Translations under genes and position numbers: made by a program
Assembly: GCA_937959285.1 (NCBI GenBank)
Contig: CALGAR010000046.1
Span: forward strand, 1-64,000
Reading direction: 5' to 3'
DNA from: an uncultured Bryobacterales bacterium
GTDB lineage: Bacteria > Acidobacteriota > Terriglobia > Bryobacterales > Bryobacteraceae
DNA length: 64,000 nucleotides
In this document: piece by piece, positions 42,811-51,669 of the stretch
Layout: each line of letters starts with the position of its first letter
Numbering within the stretch: position 1 is the stretch's first letter
Notes under the pieces: generated by a model
Seen by the model: only the letters and a program-made list of their open reading frames with translations
Databases searched by the model: none
What the model was told of the DNA's origin: nothing

Positions 42811-44814
42811 ATGCAGGAAGGTGTAATGGGGCCGGAACGGAGCGAACTGGAGCGGCTGATTGAGAGCGTCGCCCTGGAGTTAGTGGTAGGCTCTGCGGTT
42901 TCGGAAAGGGCGGATCGGATTGGAGAGATGTTGTCTGCCCTGGCGGATCAGGCCCGGGGTGCCGGTTTCTCCAGTCTGACTGAGGCGGTCGAGGAGATGC
43001 AGGGCGCGCTTCAGCCTTCGGAAACGCAGGACTGGGACGAGGTCGAACGGAAACTGAAGGACGGCATCGCCCGGTTGCGGCAGGCGCTGGAAGAATCTGA
43101 AGCTGCGCCGAAGACCGCCAGCCCGAACCAGTTGGCAGAGGACCCTGAGCTCATCGCCGACTTTGTCCTGGAATCCCAGGAGCATCTGGTTTCCATCGAG
43201 AGCCAGTTGCTGATCCTCGAGCAGGATCCGGGGAACGCCGAAGCCATTCACTCGGTTTTTCGCAGCTTTCACACGATCAAGGGCCTGGCGGGCTTTCTCG
43301 AACTGACCGAGATTCGGGACGTTGCCCACGAGCTTGAAACGGTTCTCGATCTGGCGCGGGGCGGACAACTGGCGATCACGCCTGCCGTGATCGATGTGGC
43401 GCTCGCGTGCGCGGATTTCCTCAAGCAGTGGCTGGAGCGCCTGCAGGCTCCTTCCGTGGAACGCCACCTGATCGCGGTGCCGCCGTCTGCGCCCTTGATT
43501 GAGCAGATCCTGCGTTTGCGGTCAAACGGCTCCGACACGGCTCAGGCGCCTGAGGCATCTGCTGTGAACGGGACGGCGGCTCCCGTCGAGGTGAGGGAAC
43601 AGGCCGAGGCGGAGCGGCGCCGTGCGCGTACCGGAGAGGCGCGCATGGTGAAGGTGGATACCGGCAAGCTGGATCTGCTGGTCGACATGGTAGGGGAGAT
43701 GGTGATTGCGCAGTCTCTCGTGCGGCATGATCCGGATCTAGCCCAGCTTCGGACGCCACGGCTGCTTCGCAATCTGGCGCAACTGTCTCGTACCACCACA
43801 GAACTCCAGAAGACGGCCATGTCGATGCGAATGGTTCCGGTGGGGCAGCTCTTCCAGAAGATGGCGCGCCTGACGCGGGATCTCGCCCGCAAGTCGGGCA
43901 AGCAGGCCCAGTTGGAAACCATTGGCGAGGAGACGGAACTCGATCGGAATCTTGTTGAGGAGATTGCGGATCCGCTGATGCACATGGTCCGGAACTCCGT
44001 GGACCATGGCATTGAGCCGCCGGAGGAACGGATCGCGGCCGGCAAGCCGCCAGTGGGACGCATTCTGCTCAAGGCTTCGCATCAAGCCGGCCACATCGTC
44101 ATTGAGCTGTCAGACGATGGCCGGGGGTTGAACAAGCAGAAGATTCTCGCAAAGGCAAGGGAAAAGGGACTGCTCGACAACGGAGTTCCGGAGACGGATT
44201 CGGAAATCTACAATCTGATCTTCCAGCCGGGCTTTTCCACTGCGGATCGGGTTACCGACGTTTCCGGGCGCGGCGTCGGCATGGACGTCGTGCGCAAGCA
44301 GATTCAGAAGCTGCGGGGACGGATTGACATTCGCTCTCAGGAAGGCCAGGGCGCTACCTTTTCGTTCAAGCTGCCGCTGACGCTTGCGATCATCGACGGG
44401 CTGGTCGTGCGGGTCGGGAAAGAGCGATATATCGTGCCGCTCTATTCCGTACGAGAAGTGCTGCGCCCGGGGCCGGACACAATCTCCACTGTGGAAAACA
44501 GGGCGGAGATGGCGCTCATCAGGGACCACCTGCTTCCGGTAATCCGCCTTTACGAGCGCTTTGGTGTGGAGCCTCTCTCGAAGGACCCGTGCCAGTGTGT
44601 GCTGATCATCATAGAGATTAACGGCAAAGGCTTCGGGCTGCTGGTGGATGAGCTCTCAGGGAAGCAGGAAGTTGTCATCAAGAGTCTGGGAGAGACGATG
44701 AAAGACATCCCTGGCATCGCGGGGGGAGCGATTCTGGGCGACGGCCGGGTCGGCCTCGTTCTGGATGTCGTCGGCATCGTCGGGAATCACTGGGAGGTGG
44801 CGGCGAATGCCTGA
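42811..44814 (+). CDS. cheA: Chemotaxis histidine kinase CheA
   Basis: 667 aa. The phosphotransfer His154 lies in RSFHTIKGLAGFL. The dimerisation domain starts near VKVDTGKLDLLVDMVGEMV, the kinase has N-box LMHMVRNSVDHGIE, G1 DDGRGL and G2 DVSGRGVGMDVV, and the C-terminal CheW-like regulatory domain ends the protein. The 105 residues before the phosphotransfer domain form another helical segment that looks like a degenerate, His-less Hpt unit. No clear P2 CheY-docking domain is seen between Hpt and dimerisation. ATG 42811 or 42826 are both possible. The stop overlaps cheR by 8 nt. Confidence 0.95.
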   Translation: MQEGVMGPERSELERLIESVALELVVGSAVSERADRIGEMLSALADQARGAGFSSLTEAVEEMQGALQPSETQDWDEVERKLKDGIARLRQALEESEAAPKTASPNQLAEDPELIADFVLESQEHLVSIESQLLILEQDPGNAEAIHSVFRSFHTIKGLAGFLELTEIRDVAHELETVLDLARGGQLAITPAVIDVALACADFLKQWLERLQAPSVERHLIAVPPSAPLIEQILRLRSNGSDTAQAPEASAVNGTAAPVEVREQAEAERRRARTGEARMVKVDTGKLDLLVDMVGEMVIAQSLVRHDPDLAQLRTPRLLRNLAQLSRTTTELQKTAMSMRMVPVGQLFQKMARLTRDLARKSGKQAQLETIGEETELDRNLVEEIADPLMHMVRNSVDHGIEPPEERIAAGKPPVGRILLKASHQAGHIVIELSDDGRGLNKQKILAKAREKGLLDNGVPETDSEIYNLIFQPGFSTADRVTDVSGRGVGMDVVRKQIQKLRGRIDIRSQEGQGATFSFKLPLTLAIIDGLVVRVGKERYIVPLYSVREVLRPGPDTISTVENRAEMALIRDHLLPVIRLYERFGVEPLSKDPCQCVLIIIEINGKGFGLLVDELSGKQEVVIKSLGETMKDIPGIAGGAILGDGRVGLVLDVVGIVGNHWEVAANA

Positions 44815-45673
44815 GCCATCGGCTCGAGGAGCATGGCTTGCAGGAACCAATCAGGAAATTCGCTCACTGACAGAGGCGGAATTTGAGAAGATCAGCCAAC
44901 TTGCGCGCGAGCGGTTCGGCCTCGATCTGAAGAAGGGCAAGGAGGTCCTGGTTTCGGCCCGTTTGGGGAAACATCTGCGCAACTTGCCGTTCAAGTCGTT
45001 CAGTGAATACTACCGCTATGTTGTCGAGGACCGCACCGGCGAAGCCTTGGCGGCGATGATCGACGCGCTGACGACCAATCACACGGGGTTTCTGCGGGAG
45101 CCGGCTCACTTCGAGTTCCTCGCCAAAACAGTTCTGCCGAGCCTGCCCCCGAACAAGCCCCTCCGGATCTGGAGCGCGGCCTGCTCCACAGGCGAAGAGC
45201 CGTATTCCATTGCTGCGACAGTTGCCGAAGCATGGGGTTACCATCGGCTGCCGCTTCTCGATATTCTGGCAACCGATATCTCGCGCCGCGCGCTGAATAG
45301 CGCGATGTCCGGCTCTTACCGGCCTGAGCGTTTTGCCGGCTTACCGCCAGAGTGGATCCGGACCCATGTGATCCCGGACTCCCAGTCGCCTGGTTATAAA
45401 CGTTTTCGGCCCGAGCTCACCCGGCGGATTCAATTTCGACGCCTGAACCTCGTCGATCCATTCCCGCCGGTCGGGACGTTCTCGGTCATCTTCTGCCGTA
45501 ATGTGATGATCTACTTTGATCGGACGACGCAGGAGCGGCTCATCAGCCGCCTTACGGAGTGCCTGGAACGGGGCGGCTACCTGCTGGTGGGGCACTCCGA
45601 GAGTCTCTCGGGCTTTCATCACGACCTGGAGTACATCAAGCCCTCCATCTACAGGAGGCGTTTACGTGGGTAG
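44807..45673 (+). CDS. cheR: Chemoreceptor methyltransferase CheR
   Basis: 288 aa. Transfers methyl groups from S-adenosylmethionine to glutamates of chemoreceptors, opposing CheB. The N-terminal helical domain is followed by the SAM motif SAACSTGEEPYSIA and by FSVIFCRNVMIYFD, both diagnostic. TNHTGFLREPAHFEFL is a slightly altered T-x-F-F-R-x motif (Gly-Phe for Phe-Phe). Start ATG 44807 with GGGAGG about nine bases upstream, inside the end of cheA. Confidence 0.94.
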   Translation: MPEPSARGAWLAGTNQEIRSLTEAEFEKISQLARERFGLDLKKGKEVLVSARLGKHLRNLPFKSFSEYYRYVVEDRTGEALAAMIDALTTNHTGFLREPAHFEFLAKTVLPSLPPNKPLRIWSAACSTGEEPYSIAATVAEAWGYHRLPLLDILATDISRRALNSAMSGSYRPERFAGLPPEWIRTHVIPDSQSPGYKRFRPELTRRIQFRRLNLVDPFPPVGTFSVIFCRNVMIYFDRTTQERLISRLTECLERGGYLLVGHSESLSGFHHDLEYIKPSIYRRRLRG

Positions 45674-45700
45674 CCGAGGGCCCGAGCCGGGCAGGGCCGA

Positions 45701-46243
45701 ATGAGCGGAGTCGTCGTTGTCGGAATCGCGGACTGCATCGTGACGAATTCCATCGAGACCAGTCTTGTCACATACGCTCTCGGTTCCTGCATCGCGGTGA
45801 CTGCATATGACCCCGTTGTTCGCGTGGGCGGATTGCTTCATTTCATGCTGCCCGATTCGGAGCTCGATCGGAACAAGGCAAAGGTAAACCCTTACATTTT
45901 TGCCGATACCGGAATTGCAGCCCTCCTTGATCGTTGCGTTCAGCTGGGGGCGAAACGCCAGCGCATCGTCGTGAAGGCGGCGGGAGGCGCCCAGGTTATG
46001 GACGAGGGAGGGCTGTTCAACATTGGGAAACGCAATCAACTGGCATTGCGCAAGGTGCTCTGGAAGACGGGTGTGCTGCTCGAAGCCGAAGATACAGGCG
46101 GAACCGCGTCACGCACAGTCCGTCTGGAAATCAGCACAGGGCGCTTGTTATTGCGCGTTGCGGGCCAGCCAGAGCGGGAGATAAGTTCTTCCACGCCTGC
46201 TCGGAGAGGAAGGCTATTTGAGGATCTCAACCCTGATCGTTGA
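45701..46243 (+). CDS. cheD: Chemoreceptor glutamine deamidase CheD
   Basis: 180 aa. Deamidates receptor glutamines and, in CheC/CheX-containing systems, talks to the phosphatase. The catalytic Cys30 (ALGSCIAV), His47 (GLLHFMLPDS) and Thr24 all match the T. maritima C27/H44/T21 set with a constant offset. GGAQVMDEGGLFNIGKRN is the second conserved block. The last 26 bases overlap the cheY start. Confidence 0.95.
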   Translation: MSGVVVVGIADCIVTNSIETSLVTYALGSCIAVTAYDPVVRVGGLLHFMLPDSELDRNKAKVNPYIFADTGIAALLDRCVQLGAKRQRIVVKAAGGAQVMDEGGLFNIGKRNQLALRKVLWKTGVLLEAEDTGGTASRTVRLEISTGRLLLRVAGQPEREISSSTPARRGRLFEDLNPDR

Positions 46244-46619
46244 TGATTCGCCGGCGATGCGGAGATTTATTCGACGCACGCTCGAACTCACCGGCTTGGA
46301 CATGGATCGGCTGCTCGAGGCGGCAAACGGGAAAGAAGCGCTCGAGATATTGCGCCGCGAGCGGGTGGATCTCGTGCTGACCGATATCAATATGCCTTCA
46401 ATGAACGGTGAAGAGTTTGTGGCGAAGGTCGAGGCGGATGCGAATCTTCGATCGATCCCCGTGGTTGTGATCTCGACAGATTCGACCGAGCAGGCGGTGC
46501 GGCGGATGATCCAGCTTGGCGCACGGGGCTACGTTGCCAAACCATTCGAACCGGAAATCCTGCGGGAAGAACTGGAGCGGGTGCTCGGAGTAAGGCATGA
46601 GCGAAGCGGCACTGATTGA
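46218..46619 (+). CDS. cheY: Single-domain response regulator CheY
   Basis: 133 aa receiver domain. Phospho-acceptor Asp56 lies in LVLTDINMPSMNG, acidic pocket Asp9/Asp10 in LIVDDS, and conserved Lys108 in GYVAKPF. No output domain, so it is the diffusible signal for a motor or other target. The start is TTG, chosen because GAGGAAGG precedes it and the N-terminus fits. It overlaps cheD by 26 nt and cheX by 23 nt, an unusually dense arrangement. Confidence 0.93.
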   Translation: MRISTLIVDDSPAMRRFIRRTLELTGLDMDRLLEAANGKEALEILRRERVDLVLTDINMPSMNGEEFVAKVEADANLRSIPVVVISTDSTEQAVRRMIQLGARGYVAKPFEPEILREELERVLGVRHERSGTD

Positions 46620-47028
46620 GGGCGTCGCCGCCGTTCTTGAGCAGGTCTTAGAGACGATGTTCTTCACGATGCCCGTGTGCGAGGTGAGCGTCGATCCAGC
46701 TCAGCCATTGCTTCGGGCCCAGGTTCACTACTCGGGGACAATCGACGGAGTCTGCACTCTGGGAGTCTCCCCGAAGGCCGCCTGGTCTGTGGCAGCCAAC
46801 TTCCTGGGGCAGGAAGAGGAATCGCTTCAAACGGAGCAAGTGGAAGAGGTGATCCGCGAGATGGCGAACATTGTTTGTGGAGCCTTGCTCAGTCGGGCGC
46901 ATCCGGGGGGATCCTTTCGTCTCGGCACGCCGTATCTGGTTGAGCATCCCCCGGACCACGGCTTTGGCCGGGCTTTTCAGCTCGATTCGGGCATCGTGGA
47001 AGTATTCCTTGCGTCCAACGCCAGCTGA
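46597..47028 (+). CDS. cheX: CheX-like CheY-P phosphatase
   Basis: 143 aa of the CheC/CheX/FliY fold. Only one ExxN active-site motif is present (Glu88-Met-Ala-Asn91 in VIREMANIVCGALLS), as in CheX; CheC has two. The beta strand SGTIDGVCTLGVSPKAAWSVAANFLG fits the family. It should dephosphorylate the CheY coded just upstream, so cheY and cheX overlapping makes functional sense. Confidence 0.85.
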   Translation: MSEAALIEGVAAVLEQVLETMFFTMPVCEVSVDPAQPLLRAQVHYSGTIDGVCTLGVSPKAAWSVAANFLGQEEESLQTEQVEEVIREMANIVCGALLSRAHPGGSFRLGTPYLVEHPPDHGFGRAFQLDSGIVEVFLASNAS

Positions 47029-47039
47029 GCGCAGGTGAG

Positions 47040-48086
47040 ATGGCGAGAATGATCAAAGTTCTGATTGTCGATGATTCGGCAATCGTCCGGAAGGTATTGA
47101 CGGAAGCCATCTCGGCGGAACGCGATCTTGAGGTGGTCGGCACTGCGCCTGATCCTTATATCGCTGAGCAAAAAATCCTTGCTCTGAAGCCGGACGTCCT
47201 TACGCTGGATATCGAGATGCCACGCATGGACGGTCTGACATTCTTAAGGAAGCTCATGCAGACCAGGCCCATGCCGGTCATCGTAATCAGCTCCCTGGGG
47301 CAAGCCGGATGCCGGGCAGCGTTGGAAGCTATGGAATACGGCGCTGTCGAGGTTCTCGGAAAGCCTGCCGGACCGTATTCGGTTGGCGACCTCAAGCTGC
47401 AACTGCCGGCCAAGATTCGTGCCGCTTCGGTTGCACGGGTGGGAATGAAAAGATCGGGCATCTCGCCCGCACCCGTCGTCCCGCTTGCGCCCGTGAGGGC
47501 ATCTTCCTCGAACCGTCCAGTCATCATTGCGATTGGCGCTTCCACCGGCGGTACCGAGGCAATCCAGAAAATCCTGGTGCACTTGCCGAAGGACACGCCG
47601 CCCATTGTCATTGCGCAGCACATCCCGCCCGGTTTCTCCCGAGCGTTTGCCGACCGGCTCAACACGCTCTGTCAGATAGAAGTGCGAGAAGCAGTGGATG
47701 GCGACGAACTGCGGCCGGGGCTTGCCCTCGTCGCTCCCGGAAATTTCCACCTCCTAGTGCAGAGGACGCTTCACGGTTACCGCGCTGTTGTAAAGGACGG
47801 CCCCCTGGTATGCTACCAGCGGCCTTCCGTGGATGTCCTGTTCCGCTCGGTTGCGGAGGCGGCGGGAGAGGGAGCAATTGGAGTTCTGCTAACTGGCATG
47901 GGATCGGACGGGGCGGAAGGACTGCTCGCCATGCGCAAAGCCGGTGCGCAGACGATCGCCGAAGATGAGTCAACGTGCGTCGTTTTCGGTATGCCACGGG
48001 AAGCGATTCGAATCGGGGCTGTTAAGCGGGTCCTGCCGCTTCCGCAAATTGCAGCAGGCGTTGTAGGGGCGATCCACCGAGGATAG
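47040..48086 (+). CDS. cheB: Chemotaxis methylesterase/response regulator CheB
   Basis: 348 aa. N-terminal receiver with phospho-acceptor Asp57 (LTLDIEMPRMDG); C-terminal methylesterase with triad Ser168 (GASTGG), His194 (AQHIPPGF) and Asp290 (GMGSDGAEG). CheA phosphorylates it to remove receptor methyl groups. Last gene of the chemotaxis operon; a hairpin terminator candidate follows directly. No chemoreceptor or flagellar gene is linked. Confidence 0.96.
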   Translation: MARMIKVLIVDDSAIVRKVLTEAISAERDLEVVGTAPDPYIAEQKILALKPDVLTLDIEMPRMDGLTFLRKLMQTRPMPVIVISSLGQAGCRAALEAMEYGAVEVLGKPAGPYSVGDLKLQLPAKIRAASVARVGMKRSGISPAPVVPLAPVRASSSNRPVIIAIGASTGGTEAIQKILVHLPKDTPPIVIAQHIPPGFSRAFADRLNTLCQIEVREAVDGDELRPGLALVAPGNFHLLVQRTLHGYRAVVKDGPLVCYQRPSVDVLFRSVAEAAGEGAIGVLLTGMGSDGAEGLLAMRKAGAQTIAEDESTCVVFGMPREAIRIGAVKRVLPLPQIAAGVVGAIHRG

Positions 48087-48114
48087 GGCGGCTCTGAAGA
48101 AGCCCTGAGCCGCC
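48087..48114. terminator. Hairpin between convergent cheB and gpmA
   Basis: GGCGGCTC (48087-48094) and GAGCCGCC (48107-48114) form a perfect 8-bp stem with a 12-nt loop in the short gap between the convergent genes. No T-run, so it may be a bidirectional Rho-aided terminator. Confidence 0.5.
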
Positions 48115-48127
48115 CGGATTGCGCAGA

Positions 48128-48877
48128 TTACGCTTGCTTCCGGCCCTGCGCGGCCACTGCATCCATTGCTGCCTTCACCTTCTCGGGATCGCCGAGATAG
48201 TAGGATTTCAGCGGCTTCAGATTCTCATCGAGCTCATACACCAGAGGCATCCCGGTCGGGATGTTGAGATTGATGATGTCAGCGTCGCTGATGTTGTCGA
48301 GATACTTCACCAGCGCCCGGAGGCTATTGCCGTGCGCTGCAATGAGCACGCGCTCCCCGGCTTTGATGGCGGGGGCGATCGTCTCATGCCAGTAGGGCAG
48401 AAACCGCTCAACTGTATCCTTCAGGCATTCCGTGAGAGGCAATTCGGCCTCGCTCAGCTTCTTGTAACGAGGATCATTGCCTGGATACCGTGGATCGGTT
48501 TTTTCGAGCTTGGGAGGAGGGACGTCGTAGCTGCGCCGCCAGATCTTGACCTGCTCCTCTCCGAACTTCGCTGCTGTCTCCGCCTTGTTCAGGCCCTGCA
48601 GAGCCCCGTAGTGCCGCTCATTCAGCCGCCATGACTTGTAGACGGGGATCCACAACAGATCCAGCTCTTCCAGAATGATATTTAGCGTCTTGATTGCGCG
48701 CTTCAGAACGCTGGTATAGGCGACGTCGAAGACGAAGCCTTGCTCGCGCAGATACCTGCCGCCTTCCTTCGCTTCTTCCACGCCCTTTTCTGAAAGATCG
48801 ACGTCCGTCCAGCCGGTGAAGCGGTTCTCCTTGTTCCACGTGCTTTCGCCGTGGCGCACCAAAACCAGTTTATGCAT
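48128..48877 (-). CDS. gpmA: 2,3-bisphosphoglycerate-dependent phosphoglycerate mutase
   Basis: 249 aa, histidine phosphatase superfamily. Interconverts 3- and 2-phosphoglycerate. The phospho-histidine sits in LVRHGESTWNKENRFTGWTDVDLSEKG, the substrate loop is RLNERHYGALQGLNKAETA, and the second His is in LIAAHGNSLRALVKYL. Full length. It lies 24 nt behind eno, so the two consecutive glycolytic steps are co-expressed. Confidence 0.97.
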   Translation of the reverse strand: MHKLVLVRHGESTWNKENRFTGWTDVDLSEKGVEEAKEGGRYLREQGFVFDVAYTSVLKRAIKTLNIILEELDLLWIPVYKSWRLNERHYGALQGLNKAETAAKFGEEQVKIWRRSYDVPPPKLEKTDPRYPGNDPRYKKLSEAELPLTECLKDTVERFLPYWHETIAPAIKAGERVLIAAHGNSLRALVKYLDNISDADIINLNIPTGMPLVYELDENLKPLKSYYLGDPEKVKAAMDAVAAQGRKQA

Positions 48878-48901
48878 GGATCGATTCCTTGAAAGCCAGA
48901 G

Positions 48902-50188
48902 CTACTGCTTGAATGCCTTTCGACCGGCAAACCGGGCGCTGTCGCCGAGCTCCTCTTCGATGCGAAGCAGTTGGTTGTACTTCGCGATCCGGTCTGTGCG
49001 GCTTGCCGAGCCTGTTTTGATCTGGCCAGCATTGGTGGCGACGGCAAGGTCGGCAATAAAGGCGTCTTCGGTCTCGCCGGAGCGGTGCGATACGACACTG
49101 GTGTAGTTCGCGTCAGCCGCCATCTTCATCGCTTCGAGCGTCTCCGTCAGTGTGCCGATCTGGTTCACCTTCACTAGGATGGAGTTGGCGATACCCTTTT
49201 CGATGCCTTGCGCCAGGCGGGCGGTATTAGTGACGAAGAGATCATCGCCGACGAGCTGAATTTTCTTGCCAAGCGCGTCGGTCAGGAGCCTCCAGCCCTC
49301 CCAGTCGTCCTCTGCCATGCCGTCCTCAATGGACAGGATGGGATACTTGGCCACCCAGTTGGACCAGAACTCGACCATCTGCTCGGAGGTCCGCTCGCTC
49401 TTGTCCGACTTCTTGAAGACGTATTTCTTCTTGTCCTTGTCGTAGAACTCGCTCGAAGCAGGGTCGAGGGCGATCGAAATCTCCTCACCGGGCTTGTAAC
49501 CGGCCTTCGAGATCGCCTCCACCACGAGGTCCAGGGCCTCCTCGTTCGACTTGAGGTCGGGAGCGAAGCCCCCCTCGTCGCCGACGGCAGTCGAATAGCC
49601 GCACTTCTTCAGGACCCCTTTGAGAGTGTGGAACACCTCGGCGCCCATGCGCAGCGATTCCGAGAACCGCTTGGCGCCGTGGGGGACGATCATGAACTCC
49701 TGGACGTCGACGGAGTTGTCGGCGTGAGCCCCACCGTTGAGGATGTTCATCATCGGGACCGGCAGAACGCGCGCGGAAACGCCTCCGAGGTAGCGGTAAA
49801 GCGGAGTCATTTGGGAGAGGGCGGCTGCGCGAGCGGTCGCCATGGAAACTGCGAGGATCGCATTGGCGCCGATTCTGCCCTTGTTGGGAGTTCCGTCCAC
49901 CTCGCGCATTTTCGCGTCGATGGCGGCTTGATCCGTGGCGTCCATGCCGCAGATGGCTGGGGCCAGTTCCTCGACAATATTTGCGACGGCTTTCGTCGTA
50001 CCCTTGCCCAGATAGCGGGACGGATCGCCGTCGCGAAGCTCGACGGCCTCATGCTCGCCCGTCGACGCGCCCGACGGAACGGCGGCGCGTCCAAGGCTGC
50101 CGTCCGCCAGGACTACATCTGCTTCCACTGTGGGGTTCCCGCGAGAGTCCAGAATCTCTCTGCCAACAACTTTTACGATTTCAGTCAT
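48902..50188 (-). CDS. eno: Enolase
   Basis: 428 aa. Converts 2-phosphoglycerate to phosphoenolpyruvate. Typical segments are EILDSRGNPTVEADV near the start, VGDEGGFAPDLKSNEEALDL (catalytic Glu), SIEDGMAEDDWEGW and GDDLFVTN (Mg ligands), LVKVNQIGTL (catalytic Lys), and SHRSGETEDAFIADLAVA. ATG start at 50188. Upstream, 63 bp away, is glgC on the same strand; downstream gpmA. Confidence 0.98.
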   Translation of the reverse strand: MTEIVKVVGREILDSRGNPTVEADVVLADGSLGRAAVPSGASTGEHEAVELRDGDPSRYLGKGTTKAVANIVEELAPAICGMDATDQAAIDAKMREVDGTPNKGRIGANAILAVSMATARAAALSQMTPLYRYLGGVSARVLPVPMMNILNGGAHADNSVDVQEFMIVPHGAKRFSESLRMGAEVFHTLKGVLKKCGYSTAVGDEGGFAPDLKSNEEALDLVVEAISKAGYKPGEEISIALDPASSEFYDKDKKKYVFKKSDKSERTSEQMVEFWSNWVAKYPILSIEDGMAEDDWEGWRLLTDALGKKIQLVGDDLFVTNTARLAQGIEKGIANSILVKVNQIGTLTETLEAMKMAADANYTSVVSHRSGETEDAFIADLAVATNAGQIKTGSASRTDRIAKYNQLLRIEEELGDSARFAGRKAFKQ

Positions 50189-50251
50189 AGGGTCCTTGAT
50201 CAGTACAAACTCGAAAACAACTCACTATTTTGGCACACGCGGACGGGAGGC

Positions 50252-51481
50252 TCAGACCGTGACCGCGGACGCTTGCGACGGCACAACCACGATTCCGCTC
50301 TCAGTGACGGTATAGCCGTTCGCGCGATCCTGATCCAGGTCGTAGCCGATCACCGAGTTTTCGGGAATCTCCGCGTTGCTATCGATGATGGCGCGCCGGA
50401 TCCGACTGTAGCGGCCCACCTTGACATTCGACATCAGGATGGAGCTCTCCACTTCGCAATAGCTGTTGATCCGGACGCCCGGCGAAAGAATGCTGCGCAC
50501 CACCCGGCCGCCGGAAACGATGCAGCCGTTACAGACAATCGAATCGAGCGCCACGCCCATGCGCCGGCCTTCCTGCGCGAACACGAACTTCGCAGGAGGC
50601 TGCTGGACCATGTGCGTCCGGATGGGCCACTTCTGGTCGTAGAGGTTGAACTCCGGAGTGACACTGACAAGGTCCATGTTGGCTTCGTAGTAGGAGTCGA
50701 TTGTTCCCACATCGCGCCAATACCGAGCCGTCTTGTCGTTGAGATCGCGGAAATCATAGGCGATCACGCGGTGCTTTTGGATGCAGTACGGAAGCACGTC
50801 CTTTCCGAAGTCGTGCTCGGAGTGCGGATTCTCGGCATCCCTTCGGAGGGCGTCGAGCAGCACAGGCGTTTCGAAGACGTAAACGCCCATCGAGGCGCTG
50901 ATCATATCGGGGTTGAACACAGAGCGGGCGGGACTGCCGTGCTTGGGCTTCTCCTCGAATCCGCGAATCCGATAGTCGGGATCGATTTGAGCGACACCAA
51001 AGCGATCTGCCTGGTCAGGTGAGATCTGGAGCGTGGCGATGGTGACATCAGCCTTGTTCTTCCGATGCCAATCCAGCATCTCCTGATAGTTCATCTTGTA
51101 GATGTGGTCGCCCGACAAAATGAGCGTTTGATCCGGTTTCTCGTCGATAATGCTTTCGATGTTCTGGTAGACGGCGTCGGCGGTGCCTAGATACCAGTCG
51201 TCATGGATTCGCTTCATCGGCGGGATTACTTCGATGAACTCTCCCAGCTCTCCCGAGAAAATGTCCCAGCCTTCGCGCAGATGACGCGTCAGCTCCAGTG
51301 CCTTGTATTGAGTAAGGATAAAAATGCGTCGAACGTCGGAATTTATGCAGTTTGAAAGAGTGAAATCAATGATCCGATAGATTCCGCCGAACCTCACGGC
51401 GGGCTTGGCGGTGTGCCGCGTGAGGGGGTAAAGCCGTTCTCCCGCACCACCGGCAAGCAGAATGGCAAGTACCTGGTCCAT
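50252..51481 (-). CDS. glgC: Glucose-1-phosphate adenylyltransferase
   Basis: 409 aa. Makes ADP-glucose, the committed step of glycogen synthesis. The nucleotidyltransferase start is AILLAGGAGERLYPLTRHTAKPAV, with FGGIYRIIDFTLSNCINS, GDHIYKMNY (catalytic Asp) and FEEKPKH. The C-terminal left-handed beta-helix gives the regulatory domain. Divergent from rpsU, sharing a 188-bp upstream region. Neighbouring eno and gpmA suggest joint control of carbon storage and lower glycolysis. Confidence 0.96.
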   Translation of the reverse strand: MDQVLAILLAGGAGERLYPLTRHTAKPAVRFGGIYRIIDFTLSNCINSDVRRIFILTQYKALELTRHLREGWDIFSGELGEFIEVIPPMKRIHDDWYLGTADAVYQNIESIIDEKPDQTLILSGDHIYKMNYQEMLDWHRKNKADVTIATLQISPDQADRFGVAQIDPDYRIRGFEEKPKHGSPARSVFNPDMISASMGVYVFETPVLLDALRRDAENPHSEHDFGKDVLPYCIQKHRVIAYDFRDLNDKTARYWRDVGTIDSYYEANMDLVSVTPEFNLYDQKWPIRTHMVQQPPAKFVFAQEGRRMGVALDSIVCNGCIVSGGRVVRSILSPGVRINSYCEVESSILMSNVKVGRYSRIRRAIIDSNAEIPENSVIGYDLDQDRANGYTVTESGIVVVPSQASAVTV

Positions 51482-51605
51482 GCTCCTCCGATTTATAGCA
51501 AATTTCGATACAACGGCTACGAAACATGGACTACCGAATCCGTCTTTGGTTTCGGGGAAACATTTGCTTCGATCCGCGGAAAGCGTTGGTGCGCAAGGAC
51601 AATGT

Positions 51606-51611
51606 TATACT
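51606..51611 (+). promoter_or_regulatory. Extended -10 element before rpsU
   Basis: TGTTATACT (51603-51611) is a good extended -10 (TG-n-TATACT), about 59 bp before the rpsU start. No strong -35 is seen, as is usual for extended -10 promoters. Confidence 0.5.
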
Positions 51612-51622
51612 TGTATGGATCC

Positions 51623-51667
51623 ATGAATGACGAGAAATCCAGCTTGGAGCGCAAGGAGGTGAACTAA
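51623..51667 (+). CDS. Possible 14-codon leader peptide ahead of rpsU
   Basis: An ATG at 51623 opens a 14-codon frame (MNDEKSSLERKEVN) that ends at TAA 51665-51667, two bases before the rpsU TTG. Its last codons are the AAGGAGGTGAAC that serves as the rpsU Shine-Dalgarno, so ribosomes ending here would sit on that site. No strong ribosome-binding site of its own; it may be chance. Confidence 0.3.
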   Translation: MNDEKSSLERKEVN

Positions 51668-51669
51668 AG

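Noticed and set aside
49208..51022. Forward 604-aa frame opposite eno and glgC
   Set aside because: Antisense shadow of two highly conserved enzymes in GC-rich DNA; no domain, signal or ribosome-binding site.
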